Part shown: positions 46,901 through 56,900 of the stretch, piece by piece | Layout of the letters: every line of letters begins with the position of its first letter | Numbering within the stretch: the stretch's first letter is position 1 | Source of the DNA: Sarcocystis neurona | Taxonomy: Eukaryota > Apicomplexa > Conoidasida > Eucoccidiorida > Sarcocystidae | DNA: 64,000 nucleotides | Direction of reading: 5' to 3' | Assembly: GCA_000727475.1 (NCBI GenBank) | Contig: KL647305.1 | Coordinates: forward strand, 1,342,788 to 1,406,787 | Notes under the pieces: generated by a model | The model's input: the letters and a program-made list of their open reading frames with translations, nothing else | Told to the model about the DNA's origin: nothing | Database searches by the model: none | Made by a program: the position numbers and the translations under genes

Positions 46901-48944
46901 GCGTCAACAGCTCCGGCTCTTGCATACGCAGTGCAAGTTCCTGCTGCTGCGCAGCCGCGCTGCGTCGTCTTTTCCTGTTTCTTCTCCTCTTCGTCGCTGC
47001 CGCTGCTGCCGCTGCTCCAGAGTCTTCCGCGCTCCTGCTCTGACGAGGTGTCGGCTGCTGCAGCGGGTCCCCTTCGAGAAGCAGCTGCTGCTGCACACTG
47101 CGTAGGTGCTGCTGCAAAACGCGAAACGTTTGCCGTGCCAGTTCTCTCGTCGGCGCAAGAATAACAGCAGCGATACGACAGCGCGGCTTCTCCTCCTCTG
47201 CGTCTTCGCTTCCAGCCGCTGCTGCTTTCGTCTCTGCTGCAGACGCTGCTGCCCCTTTGTGTTCCTTCTCAGCCCCCTCTGCTGCCTGTCCCCCTTGCTG
47301 CCGAGGACGCCGAACCTCTGTCACTGTCCGCAGGAAGCTCTCATATGCAGCAGCAACAGCGTCCTCCAGGGCAGGGACAGCAGCAGATGCTGCACCAAGC
47401 GCTCCAGCAGCAGGTGCTGCGCCAGGCGCTCCAGCAGCAGACGCTGGACCAGGTGACTCAGCAGCAGGCGCTCCAGCAGCAGCTGCAGCACGACGGACAG
47501 GCTGCAGTGGGGTACGAAAGACACGTCGACGCCGCTCCTTCTCCCATATCCACAGACTGCTGCCGTTCCTGCACGGGTCCAGATGTCTGCTGGTATCAAA
47601 TACACACAACTGATGCAGCAGCCTCTCGACGACTGGCACTACGAAAGCGAGTGTCTTTCCTGAACCGGTAGGAGCCTCAACAGCAATATCGCGGCTGGCC
47701 AGCAAGCCAGCAGGTGCTGCTGCAGCAAGAACTCCGCCCTGCGCGCCGCCAGCAGGCCTCCCTGCGTCCTCTGCTGCGGCTGCTGTGCTGTCTTCTGCCC
47801 CTCGAGGAACGGAAGATGCTGCAGCGGCACACGCCCCTGCTGCTCCCTCGCCCTTTCCTTTCCTCACCTCTCGGGCCGCGGCAGAAGCCGTCCGTGCTGC
47901 GGCCGCAGGAGGACGCGTCACCGCGCCACGAAGGTGTGTGGCTGCTGCTGCTGGAGAGGAGGAGCAGTCCAGCAGGCGAGGTGTGTGTGCGACGAGCAGA
48001 AGAGGAATGACTGCTTCCTGCACGGGAGTCGGGTAGCAGAAATTTAACGAAGAAAGAAAGTTAGTCGACAGTGAAGAAAGGCAGCACATATCTGCGAAGC
48101 GAGTGCTGACGCGCACAGGGAGACGCCTGTCTCCCGGTGGCCCCCCCCCAGCGCACGGCTGCTGTGGCGCCGGCCCTCCCGGTGGGGTATCGCTGCACCG
48201 CACAGCACCGCAGGAAGTAGCTGAGACAGCCGCAGCCGGCGACGGAGGTGAAGTGGAAGAAGAAGCGGAAGGCGAAGCAGAAGGGCCGCGGCGTTGAAGA
48301 GACGAAGAAGAAGAAGAGAACTTGGCGCTTTTCTCTGGGCGAAGACAAGAGAAAAGAGACGTCTCCACTTCTTTCAAAGCAGCAGCCTCACCGTGAAGAT
48401 TCTCTCTCTTCCGCAACTTTTTATCCGCGTCCTTTACAGCCACGCTGTTCTTTTCCGATGTGAGAAGCGGACCCCCCGTGCCTTCTTCGTCTTTTCTTTT
48501 TGCAGACACGAGTTTGTCAGCAGCACGTGTGTCAGCAGTCGCTGCTGCAGCTGCAAAGTTGCCGGCAGCACGGCTCTCTCTCGCCGGCTTGGCACTCTTG
48601 GTGTGCGAAAGTATTCTTCGCTGCTTCATCGTGTCTGCTGCAAAATTGTCTTCACCGCTGCTGCTGCTCCTCCTCCTCCTCGTCGTCGCCGTTGTCGCGC
48701 TGCAGAGAGCCCTGCCGTCTTCGCCTGCGTTTTTACTAAGGAAGCCAGCTGCTGGTTGAGGCGGGGCAGGAGACCCAGGCGAAGTTTTCGGAGCAGAAAC
48801 CGAGTCTTCTTCTATTTTGTGAAGTTTTGTGGAACTCTTATCTGCTGCGACAGTGTTGGCATCCCTGGACGAAAACCGCACCGACTCCTTGTGAGGTAGA
48901 ATATGACTTCTTCGCCGGCTCTTCTTCTTCTTCCTATCGTCCAT
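32263..48944 (-). CDS. SPB4: SPB4/DDX55-type DEAD-box RNA helicase, very large
   Basis: SPB4 (DDX55) is an ATP-dependent RNA helicase acting on 25S/28S pre-rRNA during 60S assembly. Ten minus-strand exons total 5283 bases with every phase matching, giving about 1760 residues against roughly 600 in yeast and human. Core motifs in order: Q-motif NFCYPTPVQ (~305), motif I APTGSGKT (~425), Ia PTRELA (~598), GG (~810), Ib TPGR (~842), II DEAD (884-887), III SAT (955-957), V ATDVAARGLD (~1273), VI HRIGRTARAGR (1303-1313). The C-terminal extension decides the subfamily: SKAFVSYVRAYKEHQL, LGSVATAMALLRLPRMKE and KKLRKRKITVEEYD are SPB4/DDX55 hallmarks. Gln-, Ala- and Ser-rich blocks are inserted between motifs. 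An in-frame TAA about 65 bases upstream supports the ATG at 48944. Confidence 0.95.
32538..33364. other. SPB4 intron 9
   Basis: It is mostly unique sequence, with short CA/TA patches near 32850-32890 and 33140-33260. No gene is recognised in it. Confidence 0.45.
33365..33430 (-). CDS. SPB4: SPB4 exon 9
   Basis: This 66-base exon encodes ERMAKKLRKRKITVEEYDRR, the LLKKLKKGKITEEEF motif of SPB4/DDX55. The acceptor is GGTTGCAG and the donor GAAC|GTAAGA. Phase is 1 at both ends. Confidence 0.93.
33848..33888 (-). CDS. SPB4: SPB4 exon 8 (41-base microexon)
   Basis: The acceptor is TTTTTTTGCAG and the donor GAAG|GTGAGA. It encodes RRNALEEWEELAFE, matching the acidic EEW/DEW segment just before the KKLKKGKI motif of the family. 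Phases are 2 in, 1 out, as required by its neighbours. Confidence 0.9.
33889..34815. other. SPB4 intron 7
   Basis: It contains unique sequence (33889-34230), TA/GA microsatellite (34270-34420) and a CAG-rich (plus strand) stretch at 34640-34690. ORFs on the plus strand are not supported by any signature. Confidence 0.45.
34816..35132 (-). CDS. SPB4: SPB4 exon 7
   Basis: The acceptor is GCGGTTACAG and the donor AGAG|GTAAGA. It encodes ELDLGSVATAMALLRLPRMK followed by a basic Gln/Arg-rich coil. It leaves in phase 2. Confidence 0.94.
35133..36405. other. SPB4 intron 6
   Basis: From 35133 to 35320 it is CAG/CAA/TAG triplets on the plus strand (CTG on the gene's sense strand) lying against the exon 7 acceptor. 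Further in, the plus strand has two ORFs (35397-35630 and 35676-36080, 77 and 134 codons) with mixed, protein-like composition but no family match. The end toward 36300 has short TA/CA patches. Confidence 0.45.
36406..36498 (-). CDS. SPB4: SPB4 exon 6
   Basis: This 93-base exon encodes 31 residues, including KAFVSYVRAYKEHQLAYLL, the subfamily's CTE motif. The acceptor is GGGCTGCAG and the donor CAG|GTGAGC. Phase is 0 at both ends. Confidence 0.95.
36499..37744. other. SPB4 intron 5
   Basis: CAG triplets (plus strand) run from 36499 to 36690 and include a 15-base tandem repeat. A unique GC-rich part follows to about 37330, open on the plus strand as a 285-codon ORF (36433-37290) that also crosses exon 6 antisense. 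TA/CA microsatellite occupies 37400-37680. Confidence 0.5.
36595..36669. repeat. 15-bp tandem repeat, five copies
   Basis: Units of the form ACCAGCAGAGACAGC repeat five times with few changes (36595, 36610, 36625, 36640, 36655), within a larger CAG block about 100 bases from the SPB4 exon 6 acceptor. Confidence 0.8.
37745..38347 (-). CDS. SPB4: SPB4 exon 5
   Basis: This 603-base exon is phase 0 at both ends. The acceptor is GTATCAG and the donor CAA|GTGAGT. It encodes NPEVFVHRIGRTARAGRSG (motif VI), HEEAYVPFL, then a long Gln/Glu-rich insert. Confidence 0.95.
38348..40214. repeat. SPB4 intron 4: CAG and ACT triplet blocks
   Basis: From 38348 to 39010 it is CAG/CAA triplets on the plus strand, i.e. 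CTG on the sense strand up to the exon 5 acceptor. TA microsatellite occupies 39100-39210. From 39240 to 39790 it is ACT/TAC/CTG triplet sequence, including three copies of a roughly 66-base unit (about 39560-39755). Confidence 0.6.
39560..39755. repeat. ~66-bp tandem repeat of ACT/CTG triplets
   Basis: Three imperfect copies each run TACTAC..CACTGCTxxTGxGACTGCTGxTGCTCxTACTxxAT. The period is a multiple of three, so frames stay open across it. Confidence 0.6.
40215..40671 (-). CDS. SPB4: SPB4 exon 4
   Basis: The acceptor is TTCTGCAG and the donor CAG|GTTTGC. It encodes KCIVFLLTCQCVEYYYALLK (motif IV region), an Ala/Gly insert, then VLLATDVAARGLDFTAVEW (motif V). Phases are 2 in, 0 out. Confidence 0.94.
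40672..41501. repeat. SPB4 intron 3
   Basis: A CAG block (plus strand) at 40690-40745 lies against the exon 4 acceptor. TA/TATC microsatellite with repeated GTAGCTAC/CTGTAGCTA elements fills about 40880-41370. Confidence 0.55.
41502..42201 (-). CDS. SPB4: SPB4 exon 3
   Basis: This 700-base exon carries motif III (VQVAIFSATLVE) and the link to RecA2 (VPVALRNYFAI, HYSDKLPFLLKFL), separated by about 135 residues of Ala/Glu/Gln-rich insert. The acceptor TCTCTTGCAG lies next to a 29-base minisatellite; the donor is CA|GTAAGA. Phases are 1 in, 2 out. Confidence 0.92.
42202..43727. repeat. SPB4 intron 2: 29-bp minisatellite and TATC array
   Basis: A 29-base minisatellite sits at 42208-42299. (CTAT)n/(ATCTAT)n sequence fills 42610-43090, and TA/GA microsatellite lies at 43240-43290 and 43400-43460. 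No gene is recognised in it. Confidence 0.7.
42208..42299. repeat. 29-bp minisatellite abutting the SPB4 exon 3 acceptor
   Basis: Three identical copies occupy 42208-42236, 42237-42265 and 42266-42294 (unit begins GAGACGTGGACACCAGCAGA), plus five bases of a fourth. The array ends four bases from the intron's terminal AG (42203-42202). Confidence 0.9.
43728..43848 (-). CDS. SPB4: SPB4 exon 2
   Basis: This 121-base exon carries motif II: LCWSFATLELVVVDEADRLL. The acceptor is GGTGAGCAG and the donor TAG|GTGAGA. It enters in phase 0 and leaves in phase 1. Confidence 0.95.
43849..46334. repeat. SPB4 intron 1: long polypurine tract with assembly gap
   Basis: From about 44055 to 45530 the plus strand is GA/GGA/AAGA purine sequence almost without break, interrupted by the N gap; the gene's sense strand is therefore polypyrimidine. 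TA/CA microsatellite occurs at 43970-44050, 45550-45740 and 45980-46280. The long ORFs over this tract exist only because N codons and a simple repeat contain no stops. Confidence 0.75.
44462..45294. other. Assembly gap (833 N)
   Basis: This is a run of unknown bases inside the GA-rich repeat; the flanks on both sides are the same kind of repeat, so the true length is uncertain. Confidence 0.99.
46335..48944 (-). CDS. SPB4: SPB4 exon 1
   Basis: This 2610-base exon (870 codons) carries a basic, Ser/Ala-rich N-terminus of about 290 residues, the Q-motif, motif I, motif Ia, GG and TPGR. A stretch of about 200 residues dominated by Gln and Glu/Lys lies between PTRELA and GG. The donor is AAG|GTACGA in phase 0. 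Confidence 0.93.
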
Positions 48945-51900
48945 TTTTCGAGAGGTCCGCGGATGTAGTGCGGAAGAAGGACGGAAAGCAAGAGGCCGGA
49001 GGAAGCCGAGTTAGTGAGGCGAACGGAAGGCACTGGAGATGATAAGGACCCGAGGAAGCGGAGCTAAGCACGAGAGTTGAAAGTAGACGACGACCATGCC
49101 AGTGCGGACCTGTCGACGACGAAAGGAAGAAACGCAAAGGACCACGGCAGACACACTGTAGATGAAGACATCAAGAACGTAAAGAACGGAGATAGATGTC
49201 GAAAGGGCGACGAAAAAACGTGGAATAGCCGCGATGAGGACGGCAAGACGAGAAAACGAGAAGCAAGCGCACGCGGAGGAAGAAAAATGGGGAAATGGGC
49301 CAAAGGAGAGAAAGTGCGAACACAAGACACAGATCGAGAAAGAGAAGAAATTCGTAACCTTCTCCGCAACAACGAATGCGCCAAGATACAAAAGACCGAC
49401 GAAGGTGCAGGAGAACTGACTACAATGAACAAAGTCGGGAACAAGCGAAAGCAGGAGGGCTAATAATATCGTGGAATCAAATTTTCACGGCCACGTGGAG
49501 CGGAAAGGAAAAATGTATACAGTGAAGATGGAGACTGGAGGGATTCAATGCGGCGAAAGGGCCCAGGGGTCGACAACGAAGGAAAGAAAGAACCAGGAAG
49601 AAGTCGAGGTTCGAATGATAAAGTTAAAATTCAGCTGAGCGGCGAATAATTGTACAAAGGCAAAGGTAAAACGGCGAAATGCAATGCCGTGGGAAACCAA
49701 GTCCTCTGTTACGCGGCGGCGCACGACGGCGGTAGATATTTCTTTGCATGCACCGGAGAAACCCATCTCTCTTCTCTTTTTCTTACAAGGACTTTCTTTC
49801 GTTGCTTCTGGAAAATTTAAACCAATCCTCAGCTGTCGTCTTTCTGCAGTGTTCCGGCAGCATGTGACAATGTCAAAGATTGATTTCCTCCGGCACTTCT
49901 GTGCGAGCGCATGCTTCCTTCCATTGGCACACAGCTTGCTGCTTCTCTCGCGCGGACGATTCCTCGTTTTCTCTTGCTTCCCGCGCAGCGCTATACTTTT
50001 TTATTCCAAAAACGTCCATTACACTTCCACCGAAACTCCGTAACCGTCCCTCCTTCCTTCGACACACTGCTTTTCTCCTTCTTCTACTGGCCGTCGCCGC
50101 ACCTTCCGTGTTCCAACTTCATATCTCTGCCGTTTTGTTGAACACTCTTTGTCCTATGGCTCCTCTCTCCGCAAAAGCATTCTCTCTGCCGTAGAAGGAA
50201 GGCCCAACTCTACAAGACGAAACCTGGCTGCTCGTGCAACTCGTGTCTGCGGGTGCACGCTACCGACTCCCCCACTTTTTCCTGCATGCGGAAGAGAAGA
50301 AAGCCGAACCACGGGCACATCCTTCAGAAAATGAAGAACGCGTCGCCTCTTTCGGGAAAAATCTGGACCTCCCCGCGGCAGCTCAGCGGTGATGCCGGTG
50401 GTTGTATCTGTGTGTGTGTGTGTGTGTCTACGGGTGGTGATGCACGCCTTTGTTCTCCTACTTGTTGTCTACCCACCAAAACACGTTTTACTTCATGATT
50501 CACCCGATTACTCGGCAGTCCGTCATATCTCTCTGTAAATCTACTTACATGCATCTACTTAACCACGCGAATATGTACACGTAGGCACTTGTGTGGGTGA
50601 ACTCTCCCCGGCCGGCAGTACCTGCTTCCGCTGCTACTGCTGCTGTTCTGGCTGGCGCGCCCATCCACATGTACCTCATATATATACACATACGTGCAGG
50701 GACTAACAGGAGGGACTGCCAATAGCAGTGCAGCCCAAACTTCTTTGTTAGTCTGAGTTTGTTTGTGTGTGTGCGTGTACGCGCTTCGGGGCGACGGCGT
50801 GACTGACTGCTTTTTCATTTTTTCCGTCCCCTGTACCGAAGCAGGGCCTTCGGTCTGACGTCTGCACTAACTGTATTTCATGGAAACTTGAATTCTTCGT
50901 AGTTGTTTCTCTCTTCTATCGAGCCCCACCGCATACTGCAAGAGGCACAAATTTTGATTTCGTCTTCTGCCGAGCCACGGGCGTCCTCCGTCGTCGAAGA
51001 GACGTCTGCCTGACTTTTCCCACCTTGTTCGGCCTTCCCTACATCGTTGGTTGACTGCTGGGCTTTCTTCGGGGGAAAAGCGATTTCTCCTAAAATTTCC
51101 GGGCCCCACCGGGAAGCCAAATGAAGACCTAGAGAAGGATGAGAAGAAGAGAACGAACGAAACAAAGAGGGGGGGAAAGCTAGAGGAACAGCAGAAACAG
51201 AAGACCGGAAAAGACGAGAACCGCCAGGAAAAGGACTTGCGAAGAAGAAACAGAGCCTGACGGAGAAGAGCGAGAAGGAGACACGCACAGTAGTGAAGAA
51301 AGAAACTTGTAGTAGGACGTGGAAGGGTCGACTCCTCAGCAAACGCGCGCGCAGGCGGTCTTTGTATATCCTCCACAATTGAAGAAGAGACGAAGGCAGC
51401 AAGCGAGCTCTCTGAATATATCTGGGGGACTTCCCTATTAAATAAAGACGTGCGGGGTGTCGGGGTATAACTGGAAGTCAGAAGAAATGAAGTTGCAGTC
51501 GCACCGTTCCGTCGACTAGTAAGCAACCGCGCGGGCGCGCGGTGTCATTACACCCCAGAGGCCTCCGGATGTACGTGGTGGAGCCGCAGTACGCAGAGGC
51601 AAATTTTAAAAATATTTTCACGTACAAGAAATGCCTCGTGTGGTTGCGTCGACTACTTCAATTTCTTCTTCTCACGTTTGTGTATCGATTTCCTACCTGT
51701 ACTTATACCTTCCTTTATGGACGCATGCATCCACCGCATACGTAGAAGTTCTCCCTATCCCTCGTCTTCTTAACGGCGCTTCTTCCGCAGCGGAGCCGAG
51801 CGACAGACACGTCCGAGACTTTCCGAATCAATATTCCCCTATGCGTGTCAAGGCTCCTCTCTCTGCTCGCACCCTTACATATATCCATACATGTATATTT

Positions 51901-52748
51901 ATACACGTATAATCAAATATATGTGTGTCTGTTTGTATGCGTGGAGATGGAAGTGTACTCTCTGTGTGTATGTGTATATATGTACGTGTAGGGAAAGAGA
52001 CATTTAAGTTAATATATGTGTGTATCTGTTTGTATAAATAGGTGGAAATATGTTTGTGGATATGTGTGTGTGTGTGTGTAAATAAATCTCTCTCTCTGTA
52101 TCTCTCTGTATATATATACATATATAGAGATAGAGTTGTAATTAAATATATGTGTAAGGCTGTCCATGCACATATCTGGACACGTGTTTCTGTATCTTTC
52201 TCTCTATACATATGTGTATGTATATAGAGAGAGAAAAACCTACAAACATGTATATATATATCTGCTTATGTGCATACGCGGACATGTGTCAGTGTACCAG
52301 ATTCTCGCGGCGTCTAAGTGGGTGACGCGCACGGCGCGTGTGTACACGGTAGGAGAGGAGGGGCGTAGGTAGGGAAGCGCAGCATCCCGCAGTCGAGCAT
52401 GCGAAAGCCCGCAATACCTACGCATTGCCGAAGGGTCTCCTTTCGTCAGATATGCAAAGTGAAGTAGATATGAATGCATCAGGATCAATAAGTGTACACA
52501 TAAATATATTTTTTATATGTACACCTGTGTAGACAGCGGCATCGCCAAATGCATCAGCGACATATTTGTACCCATGTATATATATATATATACATACGCA
52601 GTACGTACATGTGTATATATGCGGATCTGAAGTCTGCACGACTACACGTGTATATATATATATATACGTCCCTCCATATGTATATATGTATATGCACTGT
52701 TCATGCAAATGAATAGTTGTGGTTTATCTATGTAGAGACTTGTTATCC

Positions 52749-52780
<32 letters not shown>

Positions 52781-53413
52781 ATGCATGTGAGTAATTGCGC
52801 TCTGTGTATATAGAGAGTAGAGAGCCGTTAATACTACGAGGACAACACGTGGGAGTGAGGACGGGTGTTTGCCGGACGAGGCGTTGTCCATTTTTGGCCC
52901 GCAGCTTGCGCAGCAGGAAGAAAAGACCGAAGAAGGGGGAAACGGTGAGGGGGAAGAAACATAACAACGAAAGCAGTAGTACTACCCCACCGGTGGAAGA
53001 CGTCTCTGCCCCGCCGCCTGCCACAGTAGCAGCAGCAGCAGCACAGGAGAGAAACGATCGCGTGACAGGAAGCGAAGGGAGAGAAGGAGAAGCAGGGGAA
53101 CAGCAGCAACGGCAGCAGAAAGAAAAGGAGGTGGAGAAAGAGAACCACCAAAAGCAGCTGCAGAAGCAGCAGCAGAAGTAGCAGCAGAAGCAGCAGCAGG
53201 AAGAGGAGCAGCAACAGTAGCAATATGTGGGGACGCAGCAGGTGGAGGAGCGCGTGAACTAGCAGCCGCCACGGAGAGAAGAGCCGCAGCAGGGACAGAG
53301 GCAGCAGCAACAGGACGTGCAGCAGCAGGACGACGCGAAGTAGCTGCAGGAGGAGAAGACGGGGACTTGCAGGCGCAGCAGCAGCAGCAGCAGAAGCACA
53401 AGCGGCGAGCGCA
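48945..53413. other. Divergent spacer between SPB4 and the kinase
   Basis: This 4.5-kb region must hold both promoters. From 48945 to 49650 the plus strand is purine rich (pyrimidine rich in the SPB4 direction). Unique sequence follows to 51880, including a minus-strand ORF of 219 codons (51526-50867) with no family match, then TA/TG microsatellite at 51880-52290 and 52500-52790. From 52830 to 53413 it is GC-rich with CAG triplets; a plus frame there ends in a TAG at 53179-53181 and could be kinase 5' UTR or an upstream exon. Confidence 0.5.
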
Positions 53414-53947
53414 ATGGCGAGAGCACCGGCCTTCTCGGGTGAAGAGGAAGAAGGAGAAGAAGCAGCAAGCCCTTGGGCAGCAGAAGGAGAAGCAGGAGAA
53501 GGAGCAGGAAAGGCAGCAGCTGCTGCAGTGCCTGTGTTTGTCCAGCTAAGAAGACCTGATGTGGAGAGGGGACCAGCAGTAGGGGCGTGCTCTCCAGCAC
53601 CGGCGGCAGCAGCAGCCGGACCAGCAGCACCTGCTGCAGCAGAAGAAGCAGCGGCAGCACCCGCGGCAGCAGCGCGAGCAACAGCAGCAGCAGCAGCAGC
53701 GTCAGAAGCAGCAGCACTGGCGAAGGGACGAGAAGGAAGGGGAGGAACTGCAGAAAACCGACCTGCAGACGTTGCCCCAGAACAAGCGCCACCACCAGCA
53801 GGAGAGGAAGAAGAAGAAGAAGCGGACAGTGAGAGCGAGTGCATCGGAGACTACTATATTCTGGCAAAGATCGTCGAGAAGCGTAAGTCACGTCTGTGGC
53901 TTTGCAGAAAGATAAGAAGAAGAACAAATTCTTCTTCTTCCTCTCTT

Positions 53948-53980
<33 letters not shown>

Positions 53981-56900
53981 GCTTTGCCTGACGATCCCGC
54001 TTCTTCGAACTCCAGCGGTAATGAGCGAGGTGCCCCCGCACACGTCGTAGCAGCAGGTGGCCCTCTACAGACTGCAGCAGGCTCTCCGAGCGGTGCTGTC
54101 GAAGCTGCTGTTCCTGCTGCGTTGTCTGCGTCGTCTGCTGCTGCTACTGCTGTCGCTGTGACGTCGGACGCCGGTTCGCTCCCCGCAGCAGCAGCGGCGG
54201 CCCCGTCAGCAACCGCAGCAGCAGAATCGCCGAAAGAACCTGGAGGAGGAGAAGAAGGAGGACGAGAAGCAGCAGCAGCAGCCGCAGTAGTGGCAGGAGA
54301 GAGTGAGGAAGAAGCAGGACTGCCTCCGCGCTTGAAGGCAGTCTTTTCTTTTGCAGAGACGGACGAGGACGAAAGTCAGGCGGGCTGCCAACTTCTACAC
54401 GAAGCCTTGTTTACTGCCGCTGCTGCTGAAGAAACGCTCGCTGACAACTCACCTTCGTCGAGCCGAACAGCTGCAGCAACTGTCTCCTCGTCTTCGTCCT
54501 TTGCTGCCTGCTCGGCAACAATAACCCCCGCCGCTCCTGCTGCTAACCCGGCTTCTTCTGCTGCAGCAGTGTCTGAAGCACCCATCGCTGCCTCTGCGGC
54601 TGCTGCTCCGTCTGAGACCACTACTGCGCGGTCTGCGACTGCTGGTGCTCCGCCTGCGGCCGCTGCTGCTGTTGCGTGTCCCGTTTCCACTGCTGCCCCT
54701 GCTGCTGCTCCTGCTCGTCATCCTTCTGCTTCTCCTCTTGACGCTGCAGCCGGTGCAGCTCCCCTCTCCTCCCCGTCCGCCTCTTCCTCGTTGTCTTCCG
54801 CTGCTGCTGCTGCCGCTACGTGTGGGCGTCCCTCTTCTCCTCCTCTTCCTCCTCTTGCATCTCCTCCTGCCGATTCTTCTTCCTTTTCGTGTGCCATATG
54901 TATTGACCTCGTGAAGGCAGTAAATACGTACGCGGCTGCTACGGCTGCTGCTCGGGCCGAGGCGGGTGCGGCTGCGTCTGTTGCAGCTGCTGCGGCTTCT
55001 GCTGCTGCCGAGCGCGCGGCAGCGCGTGCTGCTGCTGGGGCTGCTTCAAACTCCGCCGACGCCGCGGCTGCTGCTGCTGCAGCGAGTTCCCGACGCCTCC
55101 GCAGAAGCCGCCACCAGGCATCGCAGGAGCAGCAGCAGGAGGGAAAGGAAAAGCAACAGGACGGAGAGGAAGAGGACGAAGAGCAGCAGACGGAGGAACG
55201 CAAGCGCGAATCTTACGCAGGGGCAACGAAGGCGGTGGGGCACTGCCGTAGCAGCAACTCCGAGCTGTCGCTGCACAAAGCTGCAGAAAATCCTCTTTGT
55301 CTCTCTGTTTTTCCCGTGGCTCCTTCGCCGCGACAGAGCATGCAAGATGCCGTGACTGTTCGCTTTTCTTCTTCTTCGTCCTCTTCATCTTTGGCTCCCT
55401 CTTCCGCTTCCCTTTCTCATTCTAGCGCTGCTGCTGACTCGAACCGCTTCTCGCTTCTCCCAGATCAATCCCGGTGTGCCAGCGCTGCTGTTGGCCCCTG
55501 CCCTGCTGCCGCTGTTTCCCCCGTCCCCCTTGCTGCGGCTCACGGCCCTTCGCACCGTCTTCGCCGTAACTCTTCTTCTGCTTCTTCCGTTGGTGCTGGG
55601 CCCGCTAATGCGACGTATTGCACTTCGCCAGCTGCTGCTCCTGCTGCTGCGTCTGCTGTCGACCAGCGGCCCCCCCCGGCTGCTACTTCGCTTCCGGAAG
55701 CCGCTGCTGCTTCCCTCCAGACGGTCGTTGACGGGAGAGGCCGCTGCTGCGGGCGTGCGCCGGCGGCTCCATCTGCTGCTGCCGCTGGGGTGGTGCTGGC
55801 GGCGGGCGAGTCCTGCGGTGTGACGGCTGATGCTGGGACTGTCTGCACCGCGGCCGCTGCTGCTCCTATTGGCTCTGGGTCTGCGTCTCTTGCAACAGCA
55901 GCAGGAGGAGGGAAGAGAGGGCGGTCTGTGGGGGGGGGACTGCTTCCCGCAGCAGCGGCGGCGTTCGCTGCCGCCTCGTTCCCAGCAGCAGCCCTTCCTG
56001 CTGCGGCAGCACAGGTCGAGGAGCACTTGTTTGCAGTCAAAGAGGTTCCCCGAGCTGCGATCGCGACGCAGAAGCAAGCGGAGCACCTGTGGAACGAGCG
56101 GCTGACTCTCGAAGAACTAGCGCAGCATCCGGCTGCGCAGTGCGGTGTGCATCGCTTGGTGGAAACGTTTAAAACTGACAGCAGTTTGTTCTTCGTCTTT
56201 GAGGCGGTCGCCGGGGGACCGCTCCACCGCCATATTCGCTTTGAAGGGGGTCTGCAGCAGCAGCGGTGTTGCTGGTACGCTGCTGAGCTGCTGCTCACGC
56301 TTCAGAGTCTTCATGCCCACGGTATTGTGTTCCGCGACTTGCAAGCGTCCAACGTGTTGCTTGACGCGTACGGAAGGCTGAAACTCTGTGACTTTGGCTT
56401 GGCGAAAAAAATTGGGACGCTGCCTTTCAAGCGGACGCGGTCGTACTGCGGCACGCTGCACGCGATGGCGCCAGAGGTTCTCGCGGTGGCTGCGACACCC
56501 CCACCTCACCTGTTGGCCCTGCAGCAGCAGCAGCTGGCGAGCTGCAGCCGCAGCGACAAACGCAGAAGCAGCAAGACGACTGTAGCAGCAGCAGCCCCAG
56601 GGAGCTGGTGCAGCGTTTTTAGAAACGCGCGCACCTGGGGACTTCTCGGCTGCAGCGCGGCCGCAGACAAACAGCAACAGCAGCAGGAAGGTGTTCCCGA
56701 CCCGCCGCACGATCAACAGCAGCAGCACGAGCAGGAACAACACCGACAGCAACGCCCCCCGCTTCCACAGCAGCAGCAACATCGAGGGAGAGGCCTTTCT
56801 TTCTTCTTGAGATTTGCTTCCTCCCCTGCTGCGGCGGCCGCTGCCATTCCTCGTGAAGACGAAGAACGAACCCTAGAAAAAGAAGCCAAGGGAACCGACC

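Noticed and set aside
46247..47164. Plus-strand 305-codon Ala/Pro/Val ORF
   Set aside because: It is antisense to SPB4 exon 1, where helicase motifs are on the minus strand.
49590..49640. tRNA-like GGTTCGAAT word near 49611
   Set aside because: No matching acceptor stem, D-arm or anticodon arm is present around it.
50867..51526. Minus-strand 219-codon ORF between SPB4 and the kinase
   Set aside because: It has a hydrophobic middle from pyrimidine-rich DNA and no recognisable family; kept only as a note in the spacer entry.
52834..54041. Minus-strand Leu/Ala ORFs opposite the kinase N-terminus
   Set aside because: They are antisense shadows of GCA/CAG triplets in kinase exon 1 and show no domain.
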